From: Leptoclinus maculatus
Taxonomy: Eukaryota > Chordata > Actinopteri > Perciformes > Stichaeidae
Reading direction: 5' to 3'
DNA length: 64,000 bases
Assembly: GCA_032191485.1 (NCBI GenBank)
Contig: JAVDOI010000007.1
Location: 23,118,387 to 23,182,386, forward strand
This document shows, one piece after another, positions 36,625 through 47,800 of the stretch. Under the pieces are notes generated by a model. It was not told the origin of the DNA and ran no database searches. It saw nothing but the letters and a program-made list of their open reading frames with translations. Within the stretch, counting starts at the first letter, position 1, and the number at the start of each line of letters is the position of its first letter. Both the position numbers and the translations under genes were made by a program.

Positions 36625-37631
36625 TTAGCCACCGTAAGGGTAATTATTTCTCCCGTAATAGCGGACCACCTGATTCCTTAGTACGGCCACGACAATGATG
36701 CAAATAAGGACGAGGAGGCAAAACAGGGCTGTGGCCCAGATGTTGAGGCAGCGGGCAGTGGAGCCGTAGTGTCGGGCACCAGACATGTCTCCAGCCATCT
36801 TCCGGTCTCTGGCCTGGAAGGACCAAAGCACATTGATTTTAGAAGTGGATTCATAGTAATGCTCGATCTCAAGGGGCCGTAACCCGTCAACACTGACCCT
36901 AAGCTCAGTCTGATAAGGTTTGCTGTACTTCTATTTTGGAAATGAGATCACTTTCTCCCATTTCCTATATAGTTTTCCTTACGTAAGTGTTCTGATTCTT
37001 CGTATTTAAGAATGTCCAGCAACGTTTGCAACAAATTTAAAGTTGTCTTTGTTCTTTTATCTCATCTTTCCATGTTTTTATTTTTCCTTATTTGTAATTT
37101 TTTGTTTCAATATTTAAACTTTCATTTTTAAGCCTAGTGATTTCTATAATCTTAGAGATGAACATTGTCCCCTAACTGCCCGTGCTCTGCATGATTCTTG
37201 TCATGGTCTAGGTGAGGGCTGTTTTGTCTGCAAAATGATGGTGAAACGTTTATTTTCCACGAACCCTATCTCTCCTTTGTTTAAAAAAAGTGCTGCTTGA
37301 AATTGAAAAACAATTTTTCTTTTTTCAATATTCTTTGATAGTCAATAGTAGAAGATTCCCCATGAATGAAAGTCACCTTGATAGAGAAGATGAGAGCCGC
37401 CAGTCCGAGGCAGCAGGGATTCCAGTGGAACAAGTTGATGATTGACCAGATGACATGGTCCCTGGGGGCCTCCGAGGCGATGTTCACAGTGGTGTACTGA
37501 ACCATAGGTTGTCCAGGCTGTCCAGGGTATCCAGGCTGTCCAGGGTATCCAGGCTGTCCAGGGTATCCAGGTAACCCATCATTATTCCCCTGCAATGCAA
37601 CATTCTCATACGGGTAACTCACAGTATTCAT
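36625..37631 (-). CDS. ifitm: IFITM-like CD225 protein, copy A (147 aa)
   Basis: Exons 37377-37631 (85 codons) and 36625-36813 (62 codons plus TAA) with a 563-bp GT-AG intron at the conserved position after FSIK. The N-terminus MNTVSYPYENVALQ is followed by a collagen-like (GYPGQP)3 tract, residues 22-42, then the CD225 domain: DHVIWSIINLFHWNPCCLGL intramembrane segment with the CC pair, ARDRKMAGDMSGARHYGSTA loop with the conserved RDRK, CLNIW, and a C-terminal transmembrane helix followed by RYYGRNNYPYGG. IFITM proteins sit in plasma or endosomal membranes and stiffen them against virus fusion; they are type I/II interferon targets. The upstream ISRE is intact (37763-37776). YENV at residues 8-11 fits a YxxΦ endocytic signal, which the other three copies lack. 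Residues equivalent to human IFITM3 F75/F78 are Leu here as in all four copies. Confidence 0.93.
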
Positions 37632-37762
37632 GCTGTCAGCTCAACTGCAGTTTGGAGTGTGGGTTACAGGAAGATGTGCAAGAACTCAACTCCTCCTGAA
37701 GTTGCACAAGAACTCAACTCCTCCTGAAGTTGCGCAAGAACTTAACTGTCAATGTAACTATC

Positions 37763-37776
37763 GGTTTCTTTTTCCC
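37763..37776 (-). promoter_or_regulatory. ISRE of IFITM copy A
   Basis: Minus strand GGGAAAAAGAAACC fits GAAANNGAAAC exactly, 132 bases upstream of the start codon. A further IRF-type element GAAACGAAAC (plus strand) lies at 37791-37800. Function inferred from the motif and the gene family. Confidence 0.75.
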
Positions 37777-38230
37777 ACCAAATTTCCAATGAAACGAAAC
37801 ACACAAGGGTTGGCTGTGGATATGAAAAAGAAAAAAAATCCCCAAAGAGTTTGCAGATTCATTTAAAAAAACAGAACATTTTGTCCATTAAACAATCCTT
37901 TTGATTCCCCCCCCCCCACATATTATATCATAGTTTTAATGACATGCTATAATATGACGCTTCATGATTCATTTCATGGCCTACTATACTATTACTTTTA
38001 TGAAATACTATGTCTTTTAATAATTTTATATGACATACCACCGTATGACTTTCTTTTTTTTTACCATCAAAATCTCAATTTCCAAAAGTTATCCAACTGA
38101 CAAACTAAACTTTCGTTTATTTCGCTTTTTTGAAAAGGATACTATACTATGATTATTAGTAGTTTATTATTTTTAAGACTTTTTATGACTATTTTTCACC
38201 ATGCTATGGTCTTTTTTATGACATTCTATA

Positions 38231-39271
38231 CCAGGGGTCCCTAATAGGCGGACCACGGTCCGGATCCGGACCCAGACGCCGTTGTATCCGGACCCAGGAC
38301 CTAAAACCGATAGATAATTGAGAATTATAAAATTTTGACGGAGCGCTTCTATTTTAACCGGCGCAGCTTTTTCAGCGGTGCAAATCACATCACGTGATGC
38401 AGCTCAGCCAATCAAATATGAGTAATCTGACAAGTTTCCTGATTCGAGTGAGATGTACACACACGGGAGAGACGAGGAGAGAGAACGAAGAGCAGGAGAA
38501 TAATTACGTGAGTCAGAGAAGTTATTTCACATGACGTTCTCCAAAGAGAGAAAAGTGGTCAGAGAGACCAGAGAGACCAGAGTCTTTAACCAAGAATGGA
38601 CAGACTCGTATAGGTTCATTCTTCCCACGGGCAGTTTATAAACCAGTATGTCTCATATGTTCAGAGACCGTGATGATTATTAAAAGACGTAATGTGAAGC
38701 GTCACTACGAGACAAAGCACAACTCTTTTGAGCAAACGTACCGACTCACATCTGAAATGAAGACACAGAAAATAAACCTAAGAGCCCAATATGATCAGAA
38801 TCCTAACACATGAATTCACTGTTCAACAATGATGTGAACAGAGAGAATAGAGCTGAAACAAGTGGTTTAATAACCACAGATAAAGTCCCTGCACACAGAT
38901 TTCTCTTTTTAGAAGATGAGAAAAATATAATATTGTTGCTTTTTTGATTGACATCTCTTCACACCTGAATGAACTGAATTTAAAGCTGCAGGACAATTCA
39001 GTGAAATTTGATTTTTCTAAAATGAAGTACTTTATTTTAAGATGCACATTTTTCAAAAGCTTTCTGTTATGTCAGTTATTCTGTAATCCAGCCCTTATTT
39101 TACTTGAAATGAGAAGAACATGTATTTATGTATTTCTATGTATTATTTATAATCCATCCAGTTAAATTTGAAAACTGAGAATAATAATTGTTAAAATATA
39201 ATTGATGTGTACTTTCTTTATTTGATTTGACAGTTGTTGACTACACAGAGACGTTACTACTACTAGGCTTC

Positions 39272-39325
<54 letters not shown>

Positions 39326-39385
39326 AATGTTCCGGACCTTTGCCCGAGGAGATTTTCTCAATCTGGACCTTTTGGAATTTTAATT
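38231..39385 (+). mobile_element. hAT-like transposon remnant with broken BED-type finger
   Basis: The left end CCAGGGGTCCCTAATAGGCG starts inside module tail sequence that continues uninterrupted in module D (57693). The right end holds the GTTCCGGACCTTTGCCC / GGACCTTTTGGAATTTTAATTG block. In between, 38531-38638 encodes MTFSKERKVV... ending in a TAA, and the next frame (38640-38812) gives CLIC...RHYETKH, a C-x2-C...H-x4-H BED-like finger as in GTF2IRD2/Charlie-type hAT transposases. One frameshift separates the two and the catalytic part is gone. A (TA)n run lies at 39277-39320. The right end alone is repeated at 48074-48150. Confidence 0.65.
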
Positions 39386-39769
39386 GAATGTGCTATATAC
39401 TATGATTTTTTTAAATTTTCGTCGACATACTATATTAGGACTCTTTTCAACATACTCAACATACTTTTTCATACTATGACTGTTTTAGGACTTTTGTCGA
39501 CATGCTATACTTTTTATAACGGTTTTTTTACATATTATAATGTGCCTTTTTTGATGTACTATACTATGACTTTTTCTGATAATTTCTTCGACATACTATA
39601 CCAAGACTTTTTTTCAATTTTCATGAGTTATTTTCGACGTGCTATACTGTGACCTTTTTTCAACATACAATATGATTTTTTTCATGACTTTTTTAGGCAT
39701 GCTATTTTAACATAGTTGAAAAGGTTCAGGTTAAATCCCGCTAAATGGGAAAGCTACGCCACCTGCTGT

Positions 39770-40340
39770 TGTAAATTTTATTGAAATTAAAAAATCTTGC
39801 TTGGACCAAGATCATACCAAACTCGCTTTGTCAGCCATTCATCTCCTGACCTTTGACTCAGCGACTGCTCGGTCAAGCTGCCATTTGTGTTTTGCTTCAT
39901 GTGGACCAGTGTTTTCATTTTCTGTTGCTTTTGTTATAGTTAACATCCGGATAGTTTCTTTACTAATCCTCTGTGCTTTCTATTTCACCTTTTCAACAGA
40001 TGATTTCAGGAAGGAAGGAATTCAGCCCAACGTACACATGTAGTTTCATGTTGGTGATTTGGTATATGACACTGAAAAGAGTCCCTCATGTTTCACCTGC
40101 AGTGCTGTTAGACTGGAGAGCTTATTGTGGATTACTTTTCTGTATTTCCCCTCAACACACACACACACACACACAAACACACACGTACCATGTTTATATT
40201 AAATATGAATTATCTTCTCTGTGTGTAAGGAGATATAAACTATGGTGACATTTTTAAAGTAACGATGTCCTGTGGAGTTTTGTTGTTAATAAACTTAAGT
40301 TGCTTTTTGATCAGCTCATCAGAATTAGTCCTGCATTCAT
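39770..40340 (+). pseudogene. Plus-strand membrane-protein gene remnant, module B
   Basis: The block matches modules C and D, but a deletion joins the exon-2 acceptor (TTTTCAACAG/ATGA) directly to the AGGAATTCAGCCCAACG segment, removing the transmembrane exon and ~1.4 kb. The final exon's acceptor is TGTGTAAG instead of TGTGTCAG. Not expected to encode protein. Confidence 0.4.
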
Positions 40341-40933
40341 TCATGCAGATTTAGGACACACTGTTTAGGCTTGGCGTCGTCTGTAACACTGGGTCAAGCT
40401 TTGTTAATAAATATCTGTTCAGAGTTAGAATAAGGAAATACTACCCCCCCCCCCCCCCCCTCCTCCCCCTCGTTTCCTTTTGGGTGGAGTTCTTTGGCTT
40501 GAAATCAGCACCAGTGAAAATGTCAAAACACCATCATTTGTGGAAATTATGAAAATCATGCCAGTATGTCCACAATCTCTTTATTTACCTTAAAAATCTC
40601 ACAAGCACATTTCAAAGTTATTAAACAGACATCTTTATTGACATATTAAAAAGTTCTCTTTTTTTTCAGAACCATTGCTAAGACAAATGCCTTGCAGACA
40701 GGAAATCACAATCTAATAACATAGTCCGGCATCAATGTGAACTACAGATTGTCATTAAAGAAACATGGCTGAGTTTAAGGCTTTTGTAACACAAATAGAA
40801 AAATGTATCTGTTTTGCTTGAGGATATAAGTAAAAAGGTATAAAAGGTTACAAATTGCGCCGTAAGTGTAAAGCACAGAACCACAAGAGTCACTAAGCCA
40901 CAGCAGCAGGCAACTCTGAACACCATTTGAAAT

Positions 40934-43081
40934 TTAGCCACCGTAAGAGTATTTGTTATTCAAATGTATCCTGTAATAGCTGACCATCTGATTCATTCGT
41001 GCGGCCGAGACAATGATGATAATAAGGAAGGAGAGGACAAACAGGGCAAACAGGACTGTGGCCCAGATGTTGAGGCAGCGGGCAGTGGAGCCGTAGTGTC
41101 GGGCACCAGACATGTCTCCAGCCATCTTCCGGTCTCTGGCCTGGAAGGACCAAAGCACATTGATTTTAGAAGTGGATTCATAGTAATGCTCGACCTCAAG
41201 GGGCCGTAACCCGTCAACACTAGGGGTGCAACGGATCACAAACCTCACGGTTCAGTTCGGATCACGGTTCTTGAGTCACGGTTCGGATCATTTTTCGGAT
41301 CAACAAAGAAAAGGGGAGGAGACAAATATAACTTTGCTTTACATTTATTAATTAAAGAACATCCAAGAACACTGAAAGCAAAGAACTTTGGGCTATAGTC
41401 TTACATAAAAACAAAAATATTGAAGATATGATGAAATAAATAAATAAAAATAAATAAATAAAACATTCAACAATATTCAATTCTGTTAAGTTTAAGTGCA
41501 ACATGAGGTATGATGCTGTTTACACTGAACTGAACTGCTCGGCAACAACTTGGGTCTGTGTTTACTTCCTGTCAGGTTATGTCATTCAAATACACAATAA
41601 TGTTCACCATTACTGTGACATTATTTTCAAAAAGATAAGAATATCTACATTGTCTGGGGAGAGGGTAGACCTTTCTGTGGGGACTGGGATATTAATATTG
41701 GGCCTGTCTAGCTTCCACTCTGATACTTCTGTCAGCACCTGCCCCAGGTGTGTGTCTGTGTGACTCACAGAGGGGGCGTGTCTACAGCACCTGTCTGTGT
41801 GACTCTCACAGAGGGGGCGTGTCTACAGCTCCGCTGTGGTGAAAGCGGTCACAGTCTTTTCCTCTTCATAGAGGAACAAGCTTCATACTGAAGTGGGTGC
41901 GTGAGTGGATTTCGTAGCGTGGCTCAAGCATTTTAACCAGATTTTGAAATACTTTGTTTTCCACAACGGAGTGTCCCCCGTCGCTGGGATGGTGGCTCTT
42001 CATATGTGTGGACATGCCGATGTATTGCCGTTGTCGTGTGTCCTCTTTAAACAACGCCTACATACCGTAACGCTTTTGTCCACCACCCTTATCCGTCATT
42101 ATAAGTTACAGGGAAGACAAAATGCTCCCAAACTTGCGACTTAAATGACACCGGGGGCATCTCAAGTTCCTCCGCTCGCCATGACTTTCACCGAAAAAAA
42201 AAAGACTCAATTGATCCGCGGTTCACGAGTGATCCGAACCGTGAGGGGTGATCTGCACGGATCACGGATCGAGCCGTGATCCGTTACACCACTAGTCAAC
42301 ACTGACCCTAATCTCAGTCTGATAAGGTTTGCTGTACTTCTACTTTGGAAATGAGATCGCTTTCTCCCATTTCCTATATATAGTTTTCCTTACATAAGTG
42401 TTCTGATTCTTCGTATTTAAGAATGTCCAGCAAAGTTTGCAACAAATGTAAAGTTGTCTTTGTTCTTTTATCTAATTTTTCCATGTTTTTATTTTTCCTT
42501 ATTTGTAATTTTTTGTTTCAATATTTAAACTTAAATTTTCAAGCCTAGTGATTTCTATAATCTTAGAGATGAACATTGTCTCCTAACTGCCCGTGCTCTG
42601 CATGATTCTTGTCATTCTTGTCTAAGTGAAGGCTGTGTTTTGTCTGCAGAAATATGGTGAGACGTTTATTTTCCACGAACCCTATCTCTCCTTTGTTTAA
42701 AAAAAGTGCTGCTTGAAATTGAAATTTTTTCTTTTTTTTTCTTTGATAGTCAATAGTAGAAGATTCCACATGAATGAAAGTCACCTTGATAGAGAAGATG
42801 AGAGCCGCCAGTCCGAGGCAGCAGGGATTCCAGTGGAAAAAGTTGACGATTGACCAGATGACATGGTCCCTGGGGGCCTCCGAGGCGATGTTCACAGTGG
42901 TGTACTGAACCATAGGTACTCCAGACTGTCCAGACTGTCCAGGCTGTCCAGGGTATCCAGGCTGTCCAGGGCGTCCAGGCTGTCCAGGGTATCCAGGCTC
43001 TGGGTATCCAGGGTATCCATGTAACCCATCATTCTTCCCCTGCAATGCAACACTCTCAGTGGGGTAACTCACAGTATTCAT
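40934..43081 (-). CDS. ifitm: IFITM-like CD225 protein, copy B (167 aa)
   Basis: Exons 42785-43081 (99 codons) and 40934-41140 (68 codons plus TAA). The intron is 1644 bp; removing the hAT insertion and its duplicated target leaves 562 bp, the same as in the other copies. The N-terminal GYP/GQP tract is the longest of the four (residues ~21-55, with GYPEPG and GQSGQSG variants). The CD225 core keeps WNPCCLG, ARDRKMAGDMSGARHYGSTA and CLNIW. The C-terminal helix (FALFVLSFLIIIIVSA) is followed by RMNQMVSYYRIHLNNKYSYGG, a longer tail than in copy A. The ISRE has one substitution (GAAGC for GAAAC), so interferon inducibility may differ. All splice sites and the frame are intact. Role as for copy A by family. 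Confidence 0.92.
41221..42294. mobile_element. Non-autonomous hAT transposon in the intron of IFITM copy B
   Basis: The 1074-bp element has terminal inverted repeats TAGGGGTGCAACGGATCAC and (reverse complement of the right end) TAGTGGTGTAACGGATCAC. It is flanked by an exact 8-bp target duplication, GTCAACAC at 41213-41220 and 42295-42302. The empty site CCGTCAACACTGACCC is present uninterrupted in copies A, C and D. Subterminal repeats of GGATCACGG/CCGAACCGTGA occur at both ends. I see no transposase frame inside. Confidence 0.96.
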
Positions 43082-43184
43082 GCTGTCAGCTCAACTGCAG
43101 TTTGGAGTGTGGGTTGCAGGAAGATGTGCAAGAACTCAACTCCTCCTGAAGTTGCGCAAGAACTTAACTGTCAATGTAACTATC

Positions 43185-43198
43185 GGCTTCTTTTTCCC
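43185..43198 (-). promoter_or_regulatory. Degraded ISRE of IFITM copy B
   Basis: Minus strand GGGAAAAAGAAGCC; a single A-to-G change breaks the second GAAAC half relative to copy A. The nearby GAAACGAAAC element (43213-43222) is intact. Confidence 0.65.
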
Positions 43199-43455
43199 AC
43201 CAAATTCCCAATGAAACGAAACACACAAGGGTTGGCTGTGGATATGGCAAAGAACATACAATAGAAGCCTTTTGGCTTCTTAAAAAAATCCCCAAAGAGT
43301 TTTTAGATTCATTTAAAAAAACAGAACATTTTTTTTGTCCATTAAACAATCCTTTTGATTTACCCCCCCCCCCCCAACTGACACATAAATAAAACATATT
43401 ATATCGTAGTTTTTGATGATTTATTTTATGTCATACTATACTATTACTTTTGTGA

Positions 43456-44150
43456 AGAATTTAAGTATTAAAAATAGTATTAGTATGATTATTAGCACCT
43501 CTAGTGGTGAATAGTAGTGTCACAATAATAAGAATGTCACAATATGTTAAAGGGTCACAAAATAGGTTAAAGATTCACAATATAGTTATTTATGGAATGT
43601 ATTCTATGTTTACAGGAGGTTTGCTGATAGAGGATATTATATGTTACAGTATATTTGACACATAGAATGTATTAAGCCATAAAAGCATAGTCACTGTAGG
43701 TACTGTAGAGAATAAGTATTATAGGGTCAGATTTAGGAACAACTGAGTTAGGCATGGAGCAGAAGAGTTGGAGCCAGTGAGAGCAGCAGGAATGCAGAGT
43801 GACTACATCAATATTTAGACAATGCAACAGCAGGACCATAAAGAGGGGGATCAGAATTCGCTACGAGGGATGCTCGTACCATAAAATGTTGATTAGAGGA
43901 GGGACCAAGTTGACCAACAAGCCAAACACTGATTGGCTCAGACAATGTTTTACCATAGTTGGAACACTTTCCTTCTATTCTGCACCATATAAGGCTTTGT
44001 TTGAGAGAGCAGCAGCCAGATCATGTCATGCCTCGCTTCTTTTCAGAACCTCCTTAAATGGAGCCCTGTGAGAGTGAGAGAGTGAGTGTGTGTGATCTCT
44101 GTTCTCGAGAGCATTTACTATCGATAGTTAATATAGTTTGCATCTGTTAT
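43456..44150. mobile_element. Unidentified ~690-bp insertion in module B
   Basis: Modules A and C run straight from CTATACTATTACTTTTATGA to TTTTTTTACCATCAAAATC with ~75 bases between. Module B instead has ~700 bases of unrelated sequence there, including a TATA-like CACCATATAAGGC at 43984-43996 and GAGAGTGAGAGAGTGAGTGTG. An LTR or other transposon is likely, but I could not fix ends or a target duplication. Confidence 0.45.
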
Positions 44151-44362
44151 TACATTTTTACCATCAAAATCTCAATTTCAAAAAGTTATCCAACTGACAA
44201 ACTAAACTTTTGTTCATTGACAAATAAAAGCAATTATTTTGATTTAATTTGTCATTAAATGAAAGTTGAGACACAATCATCACAGACAGGAAATCTCAAA
44301 CAAATTCTGGCCTTCAAACTTGACTGCAGACAACATTTTATAACTTTTTTGAAAAGGATACT

Positions 44363-44852
44363 TGTTGGAAAAATTCACTCGAGACCGATGGAAAATCATT
44401 AATCACAGGACATTTATTCTTGCAAGAAGGAGACAGAGTTGATTCACATCAGGATATGCATCAAGGCCGCTCGGAGTTCTAACTCTGAGTTTCTGATATT
44501 TATACTGAGTAAACAACATGCAATGGCTGGCACAGGATTGGTTTACAATGAGGTCTTCGTCACAAAAGGTGACACACACACACACAAAATGGCGTCCAAC
44601 GCCATGTAGTCTGGGAAGAGAACTTCACTTGAGCATCTGTTCTGGCACAAAGGTTACTTTCTCAAAACAACTCTGTGTCTATCTTCCTTATTATCATTTA
44701 CAGCCTGAGAAAGCTTTCTTTCCCTTGCCGCTGTAGAGTAAGTTCACACACACACATTCACATGAGGACGCAGGCCATGAAGTTCACGTGAGGACACCGG
44801 ACTTTGTGAGCACACATATTATAATTAGTCATTTAGATTTTTGTCTCTAACA
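44363..44852 (-). mobile_element. Complete LTR (3' LTR) of a minus-strand endogenous retrovirus
   Basis: Read on the minus strand the 490-bp block starts TGTTAGAGAC and ends TTTTTCCAACA (TG...CA). It contains a TATA box GTATAAATATC at 44495-44505 and an AATAAA at 44413-44418. Directly upstream on that strand is a polypurine tract AAAGAGGTGGGTTA (44853-44866), as expected before a 3' LTR. The insertion point GAAAAGGATACT is uninterrupted in modules A, C and D (GAAAAGGATACTATACTATG). No second LTR is found at the other end. Confidence 0.85.
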
Positions 44853-44866
44853 TAACCCACCTCTTT

Positions 44867-47800
44867 ATACTATTGTATAACTTCTAATGTGTATTTTTTA
44901 ATGTAGTGTAAACATGTGTAAAGCATAAACAATACATCGATGAATGTAATCAAGGCACACGTATATGGATTATATTGAAAGCATAAAAAAACAATAAAAT
45001 TGAATGTACCAAGAACACACATATTTTAATGTTTATATGGATTATACTAAGAGTAACATTGAATAAAAGAATGTTTTAACAAACATTCTGTGTACTGTCT
45101 TTATCAGCTGCAATCATCATTTGGTCTATTCTCTCAATTTTCGACATACGAATCATTAATTTACAGTTCAGTGTAAGCATTTTGTTGAAACAGGGCTATT
45201 ACTCCCTCGTTGTAGTAGTCACCTCCCAGCTCCTCACCATCCTGCTGGAAAGTCTGTAATTACACTAGAGTCTGTTTAGTCATGTCAACATCAATTCATC
45301 GCTGCAATAATCTCCTCAAACATGGTATGAAAGTACAATCAAACTGAACCAAACATTTTTTGTAGACTCCTCCCTTCTCCCGCCAGCAACACATCCTGAC
45401 CTCTACCCATCGCTGGCCACCAAAATAGCACTGATTCAAACTCCGCAGCAATTTGATTTCTCCTAGGGACCCCCCATGTCATCTATGTACACAAACTGAC
45501 TGAAAACTGCCAAATGGGCTGACCTTTATGGTCGTGATCTGTCTCTAGGAGTTTACGCAGGCAGGAGCCATCCATAGGTCATAGAATGACGTCACCACTG
45601 TGCCAAGGCACCAGTTCCGCTCCACTGCTTAGCTTACCGCCGGTCATTCATCATCAGGTCATTCCCAGAAACCATCGTTATTTATTTTGCAGTTTTGTTT
45701 TGTCCAATACGTTGTTTTTGTTTTTATTGCTGTGGAGCATTCGTTTGCATGCTTCCTCATCAGCTTTGCCATTTCCTGTTGAAACGGAGTCAGTACCTGT
45801 TTTGTGTGCAAATTACCTGGTCTTTTCCCAGTTTGCCTCTGTGAGAGCGATTAGTTCTGCAGCTTTGTGCTGAAAAATGTGGTGTTTGAGTTTCAAATTT
45901 TAACACTTTATTATTTGTGTCTCTGCATATCCCCTTGCATTTGTACCATCCAAATTATTTGTACATGAGCCATCAACAAACAGTCACATCTGCATCTTCA
46001 AATGGAATGTCTGTTAAATCAGTTAATAACACTATTGGTGCAGATGTTTGCACAACCACTGAGGCTGCCATTATAGCTTGTTTGGCAATCCCAGTACTGA
46101 TGAATTTGTTAAAGGTGGTGTCACACTATTGCGTATGAGAAAAACGTATGAGTTGCGTATGCAAATTCCCCATAAAAACTTTCATACGCACAAAATTCCC
46201 TTGAAAATACAGAATGTTTCGTATACTTACCGTATTGAACCTATGATAAGCGTATGAGTAGCGTATCGCCAGCGAATGGCCAGCGTAAGACCAGCGTAAG
46301 ACCAGCGTATCGGCAGCGTATGACCAGGGACGAACTGCGCATGCGCAGTGTACCGCTATCATGTGACAAAGTGCCGATTAGCATAATTCCCATAATGCCT
46401 GGATGTGGTGAATTGCCAAATCGATCAGATCATACTGGTGTTGGAGAAGAGCTACCTCCATCCTCTCTCGTTGTAGGTCCACGAAGAACTGAAGAAGAGC
46501 TCGAAATGGGAGTATGTATATATATATATATATATATACACTTTCTCAATACGCTAGCTGTACGGTACACCTTCATGCCAGGTATGGACAGCGAATGGCC
46601 AGCGTTCTCCACCTATGAGTAACGTACCTCTGACGTTACTCTTGCGTATTCAGCGTATGCCGATCGTATGCTTAGCGTATAAACCATACGTCCGCACTCG
46701 CACAACTTTTTTAAGCACGCTTAAAAAAACTTTTCTGCCTCGCCGTATGCCAGCGTATGCCACCGTATGCGACCGTGCTTGAAAGGTATACAACCTATGC
46801 CTAATGTACCCCTAGCGTCTGTTACCGTATACCGGCGTATGAGTGATATTTTTCATACGTCCGCATACGCTAGTACGATACGCAATAGTGTGACACCAGC
46901 TTAACATATTTTTTAATATCATTAAACCTTCGTCTGCTTCAAGAGTCCAGCACAATTTGTCATGTGCTGCCATAGGTTTATCATAAATCAATTTTGATAA
47001 AGGTTTTGCTAATTCAGCGTAATTAGAACCCAATTTCTACAGAAATTAGTCATTTCTAAGAATGACATCATCTGTCTTTTTTTTTGCTTTGAGAAGTGAG
47101 TTAGAAACCTCTTGCACACAAAAGTCAATTGTTTATTCGAACCACTTTCATTCTCTGCTTAACAGGTTAACTGGACAGTTTAACACAAATGCTGTTTTGT
47201 CTGTAAGCCTGTTTTGGGATCTTATGATCGTGAATGGTACCGATAGATATTCTGTTTGTACATGCCCCAAAATCACACAGAAAATACCACTTCGCACCTC
47301 CTCTCAATAACTCTAACCCCACAATTATATTTGATATAGTTCTAATATTTCTATCTATTATTCTTTACCGTCAGTCTGTGTCTGAGTATCAGTGTGTATG
47401 CGTGTTTTTACATGACCTGATTCATCTGTTGAATGTGGTGTCCAGGCGGCCTCCTCTTCCGATGTCCTCCCCCTGGCACCTCTTTTTCTGCTCCTGCACT
47501 CCCGGGCCCAGTGCCCCTCTTTTCCACAGGCAAAGCAGATGCCACCCCTCCCTCCTCCTCCTCCTCCTCCTCGGCTCTCCCCCCGTCCTCTGCTCCGTCC
47601 GCGGAAAGCTCCACGTTTTTGATTGTCTCGGAAATACACATTAGAACAAACATGTTCAGACATTTCATCATTATTATTATAGTCAAATAGCATATTTTGT
47701 TTCCCTTTTTTCTTTTGATGGTTAAGCTGCAACACTGTTGCTGTGTGTACAGATAATACTACTGGTGGGTGTTGCTCACCATATTCTGTGCCCCTTCTGG

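Larger units (their letters stand above)
35065..38230. repeat. Segmental duplication module A
   Basis: The unit comprises a plus-strand block (35065-35965, near-identical to 53727-54330 and partly to 52531-53160), the IFITM copy A (36327-37800 with UTRs and promoter) and a low-complexity TACTATGAC/TTTTTATGAC tail (37915-38230). Corresponding sequence is found in modules B (39385-44362), C (48130-52520) and D (52521-57900). Confidence 0.85.
39318..44362. repeat. Segmental duplication module B
   Basis: It begins with the right end of the hAT-like element and TACTATGAC-type low-complexity DNA (39385-39710), continues with the plus-strand block 39770-40340 and IFITM copy B, and ends at the LTR insertion at 44363. 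It carries two extra insertions: the hAT at 41221-42294 and an unidentified ~690-bp block at 43456-44150. Confidence 0.85.

Noticed and set aside
36678..36893. Frames overlapping IFITM exon 2 in other phases (also at 40956-41220, 50251-50506, 56340-56769)
   Set aside because: Shadows of the real exon, repeated only because the modules are duplicated.
37290..37376. Extension of IFITM exon 1 beyond FSIK as a single-exon protein
   Set aside because: The read-through runs into intron sequence; the GT donor, conserved intron position and CD225 continuation in exon 2 show splicing.
44867..45700. Possible env or integrase remnant of the endogenous retrovirus
   Set aside because: Only short open pieces with no motif I can name; left unassigned.
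46254..46622. 122-codon plus-strand open frame
   Set aside because: It lies wholly within the TTAA inverted-repeat element and translates its GCGTATG words.
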